Under the pieces are notes generated by a model. The model was not told where the DNA came from. It worked only from the letters and a program-made list of their open reading frames with translations, and did not search any database. The position numbers were made by a program, and so were the translations under genes. DNA of 64,000 nucleotides from Paraprevotella sp. (GTDB lineage Bacteria; Bacteroidota; Bacteroidia; Bacteroidales; Bacteroidaceae). Of this stretch, positions 61,868 to 64,000 are shown piece by piece; the stretch's first letter is position 1; each line of letters begins with the position of its first letter. Location of the stretch: contig JAGBCQ010000008.1 in NCBI GenBank assembly GCA_017937925.1, positions 62,001-126,000 on the forward strand. Direction: 5' to 3'.

Positions 61868-62716
61868 ATGAAAAAGAAAAATTATGTAAGTCTTTTGGGT
61901 TTTATGGCCTTTGGACTAGTTAGTCTCTCCTCATGCGGTGGGAATGACGGTGAATTTACGAAGAGTGCAGCAGAAGACGCTCTTGAAGAAATGGACGTAT
62001 TCGAAGAGAATGCCCATACTGTGAAGTTTGAAACCGGTTACTACGAGATGAACGACGCAGACTACCGCCTGAAATTATTAAAGTTGGCTGCCAACGAAGT
62101 GATAACCTACAAAGCAGAACAAATCAACGAATATATTCCAGCAACACGTTGGAGAAGTGCAAGAGTTAAGGAACACGTGTTTGTAACTGTTCAACTTACA
62201 GATAAAGGCGAAAAATACGTTATAGAGAAACCAAGTCAAACAGAAGAAGAGGCTGAACTCGTGGCAGCTGTCGATACTAAAGAATATCCTGAGGACAAAG
62301 TTCTTCAAGAAGGTCCCATTCCTGTTATAAATCCACAAGCTAACGAAAATGCAGAGGCTCCTGTTGAAGAATTTGAGGAAAATTTTGACGATGCATTCCA
62401 ACCGGACGATTCTCCAATGAATAACAATACGGGAACAACGGAAGCTAATGAGTACCAAAAGGCTTTGGCTAAAATAAATATTAACTCAGTGTACGTACTA
62501 ACTCAGGAAATCGGGATTTATAAAGTAATGAATCTTGTATGCAATGACGAGATGAAGAAATCAGGCACAGCATCGTGTGACTTCATCATTGAAGCTACTG
62601 ATGTTACACCATTTGGTAGAATCCTAAAAGGCGTAAAGAAAGGTACACGCGAGAAAGGCAGTGCCACTTTCAAATATTACATAGATAAGGGCTGGCATGT
62701 AGAAAGATATATGTAA
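61868..62716 (+). CDS. Hypothetical lipoprotein
   Basis: A 282-residue predicted lipoprotein with the signal MKKKNYVSLLGFMAFGLVSLSSC and lipobox LSSC (Cys23). Residues 30-135 form one mixed alpha/beta region (EDALEEMDVFEENAHTVKFETGYYEMND). A low-complexity acidic and Asn/Pro-rich linker runs from about 160 to 195. The C-terminal part (IYKVMNLVCNDEMKKSGTASCDFII ... KYYIDKGWHVERYM) resembles a small domain of related length. No family recognised. Its position just after the sprA fragment suggests it was the gene originally following sprA. It has its own promoter and terminator. Confidence 0.75.
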   Translation: MKKKNYVSLLGFMAFGLVSLSSCGGNDGEFTKSAAEDALEEMDVFEENAHTVKFETGYYEMNDADYRLKLLKLAANEVITYKAEQINEYIPATRWRSARVKEHVFVTVQLTDKGEKYVIEKPSQTEEEAELVAAVDTKEYPEDKVLQEGPIPVINPQANENAEAPVEEFEENFDDAFQPDDSPMNNNTGTTEANEYQKALAKININSVYVLTQEIGIYKVMNLVCNDEMKKSGTASCDFIIEATDVTPFGRILKGVKKGTREKGSATFKYYIDKGWHVERYM

Positions 62717-62729
62717 GCATCTTATTATA

Positions 62730-62770
62730 AAAGCGGACGTATTGCAGTTTGTGATACGTCCGCTTTTTTT
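62730..62770 (+). terminator. Terminator after the 282-aa lipoprotein gene
   Basis: AAAGCGGACGTAT (62730-62742) pairs with ATACGTCCGCTTT (62754-62766), followed by T residues to 62770. Confidence 0.9.
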
Positions 62771-62928
62771 ATACCTCAAAACGGTTGCTGTTTGTCCAAT
62801 AGAGTTACTACTTTTCACTTTTTTCTTCAAATCCAATAACACATCAACAGAATGACGTGCAACGCACTCAGTCCGTGCGCCGCACGTCTTACCTATGCCC
62901 TTCTCTCTGTTAAAAGAGTTTAAATTAT

Positions 62929-62951
62929 AGTACTATGCGATACATAGTACT
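62929..62951 (+). promoter_or_regulatory. Candidate PadR operator palindrome
   Basis: AGTACTATG (62929-62937) and its exact complement CATAGTACT (62943-62951) around a 5-base spacer. It lies where the -33 element of the padR promoter should be, 12 bases before the -7 box, and has no adjacent T run. It is best explained as a dimeric repressor site. Confidence 0.65.
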
Positions 62952-62962
62952 GATATAATACA

Positions 62963-62970
62963 TATATTTG
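62963..62970 (+). promoter_or_regulatory. -7 element for padR-pspC
   Basis: TATATTTG is a perfect TAnnTTTG. No TTTG -33 is present and the palindrome occupies its position. The leader to the padR ATG is about 105 bases. Upstream, 62771-62928 holds only a 7-bp inverted repeat (GACGTGC 62854-62860 with GCACGTC 62882-62888). Confidence 0.6.
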
Positions 62971-63083
62971 TGCAGTCACAGAAGCTTGAAGGAGTGGTTC
63001 GTCCTACTTGCAAGACTCTTTCAATGGCCATAAGTTCCTGATGACTAACAAGAAACAGAGTGTTATAAATAATTTAGAAAGGT

Positions 63084-63443
63084 ATGAATGTTGACAATGC
63101 AAAATCCCAAATGCGGAAAGGAATGTTGGAATATTGCGTTCTTCTACTTCTTAGCAAGGAACCATCGTATGCCTCCGACATTATCATCCGACTGAAGGAA
63201 GCCAAACTGATTGTGGTTGAGGGTACACTCTACCCACTACTCACGCGACTGAAAAACGATGGGCTACTCAGTTACGAATGGCGCGAGTCCACACAAGGGC
63301 CACCGCGCAAGTATTATGCCCTCACCTCCGAAGGGGAACTCTTTCTAACGGGGCTCGACAGCGCATGGAATGAGTTGTCCACAACTGTAAAGCATCTCAA
63401 GACCAAAGGTAATGAGGAAAACGAAACATCAACGACTAATTAA
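63084..63443 (+). CDS. PadR-family transcriptional regulator
   Basis: A 119-residue winged-helix repressor of the PadR group. Landmarks are QMRKGMLEYCVLLLLSKEPSYASDIIIRLKEA (helices 1-3), VEGTLYPLLTRLKNDGLLSYEW (recognition helix with the conserved GTLYPLL), RESTQGPPRKYYALTSEGE (wing) and a short dimerisation helix LDSAWNELSTTVKHL. PadR proteins repress their own operon and release on ligand or stress. Here the gene is followed 9 bases later by a PspC-type membrane protein and preceded by a palindrome in the promoter, a typical autoregulated envelope-stress cassette. Confidence 0.95.
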   Translation: MNVDNAKSQMRKGMLEYCVLLLLSKEPSYASDIIIRLKEAKLIVVEGTLYPLLTRLKNDGLLSYEWRESTQGPPRKYYALTSEGELFLTGLDSAWNELSTTVKHLKTKGNEENETSTTN

Positions 63444-63452
63444 ATCTACACA

Positions 63453-64000
63453 ATGAAAAAGAATATCAATATCAACTTCTTTGGCACACTATATGCCATT
63501 GATGAGGACGCATACGAATTGCTCAATCGTTACATCAACGATATCAAGAAGTATTTTTCAGGCAAAGAAGGCGGTGAAGAAATCTCCGATGATATAGAGC
63601 ATCGTATAGCCGAAGTAATGCAAGAGCTAAAGGCAGAAGGTAAAGAGCCGATAAGCATCGAGCTGGTAAAGGAAATTATCGCACGAATAGGGAAACCCGA
63701 AGAACTCTGCAATGCGACAGACGAGGAAGAAGGGGAAAACAGTAGCAAGGCACATCGCGGAAAGGATTGGTTCACTAAACACATCAGCAAGAAGAAATTA
63801 TATCGCAATCCCGACGACAAGATGCTGTGTGGCGTGCTATCCGGTATTGGCTGCTATGCGGGCATTGATCCGCTTTGGTTACGTTTAGCTATAATCATAC
63901 TAACCATTGTACCTCTCCCATTTATCTCCGTATCATTATTTTCCGCATTATTAGTATATTTCCTATTTGCCTTAATTATACCGGAGGCCAACACGCCCGA
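63453..64000 (+). CDS. PspC domain membrane protein, 3' end beyond the window
   Basis: The first 182 codons of a protein that runs off the window. Residues 1-105 are a soluble helical region (MKKNININFFGTLYAIDEDAY, ISDDIEHRIAEVMQELKAEGKEPISIELVKEIIARIGKPEEL), the N-terminal part usual for Bacteroidota PspC proteins. A PspC domain then follows: KKLYRNPDDKMLCGVLSGIGCYAGIDPLWLRLAIIILTIV with a first membrane helix and the start of a second. PspC relatives sense or protect the cytoplasmic membrane under stress. It is co-transcribed with padR. Confidence 0.92.
   Translation, partial: MKKNININFFGTLYAIDEDAYELLNRYINDIKKYFSGKEGGEEISDDIEHRIAEVMQELKAEGKEPISIELVKEIIARIGKPEELCNATDEEEGENSSKAHRGKDWFTKHISKKKLYRNPDDKMLCGVLSGIGCYAGIDPLWLRLAIIILTIVPLPFISVSLFSALLVYFLFALIIPEANTP

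Noticed and set aside
62862-62875. 14-base identity with 40699-40712 (ACGCACTCAGTCCG) in two intergenic regions
   Set aside because: A few 14-base matches are expected by chance in 64 kb and the flanks do not align, so it is not called a dispersed repeat.

Overview
The window is a stretch of Bacteroidota chromosome, most likely order Bacteroidales and plausibly a Prevotellaceae-type organism. Four things point that way. The phylum's promoter -7 element TAnnTTTG recurs ahead of gene after gene, while Shine-Dalgarno sites are nearly absent. There are lineage-typical families: long NusB, DUF5606, DUF3276, GSCFA, a MurF-Alr fusion, AsnA-type asparagine synthetase and a Na+-pumping decarboxylase. 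SprA, the giant translocon of the type IX secretion system, is present. Several genes attack pectin. The genus assignment is inference. I see no rRNA, CRISPR array, transposase, integrase or SusC/SusD pair, and one tRNA.

Layout. 1-6.1 kb: partial rpe, a 43-aa peptide gene, an ECF sigma factor, a secreted GH43 arabinanase, then a leftward housekeeping operon nusB-yajC-ybbR-coaE-DUF5606. 6.2-9.7 kb: DUF3276, rplY-pth-S4 protein, and convergent pepT. 9.8-19.6 kb: a 1439-aa secreted protein of no family I can name, tRNA-Arg(CCG), asnA, then leftward GH97 and PL11 rhamnogalacturonan lyase. 19.7-27.5 kb: amidase-MCE pair, dnaA, an NAD(P)H nitroreductase, class II ribonucleotide reductase nrdJ with folB. 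27.7-38.1 kb: oadG-oadA-oadB sodium pump, murF-alr with GSCFA, dxs-trkA. 38.0-46.3 kb: an AAA ATPase/DUF4435 (TOPRIM) pair resembling PARIS defence, a small nitroreductase, NhaC, POT and SulP transporters, and bcp. 46.5-56.5 kb: a double-domain CE12 acetylesterase, ruvA, sprA. 56.6-61.7 kb: two leftward secreted or lipoprotein genes and a rightward Ser/Thr kinase plus a small regulator-like gene. 61.7-64 kb: a lipoprotein and a padR-pspC cassette cut by the window end.

The main structural discovery is a 75-bp direct repeat. The 3' end of sprA, including its stop codon, recurs 5.2 kb downstream at about 87% identity as a decayed gene fragment. The four-gene kinase/secreted-protein block lies exactly between the two copies, as expected of an islet that entered at, or was duplicated with, the sprA 3' end. 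Second in interest is the compact ATPase plus TOPRIM pair sitting directly after trkA. Third is a near-perfect palindrome covering the -33 position of the padR promoter, a likely autorepression operator.

How the genes work together. GH43, PL11, GH97, CE12 and perhaps the 1439-aa protein form a scattered set for rhamnogalacturonan-I and arabinan breakdown. SprA supplies the type IX export route, and the 1439-aa protein ends in a sequence resembling a type IX sorting tail. The remainder is core metabolism, envelope biogenesis and ion transport.
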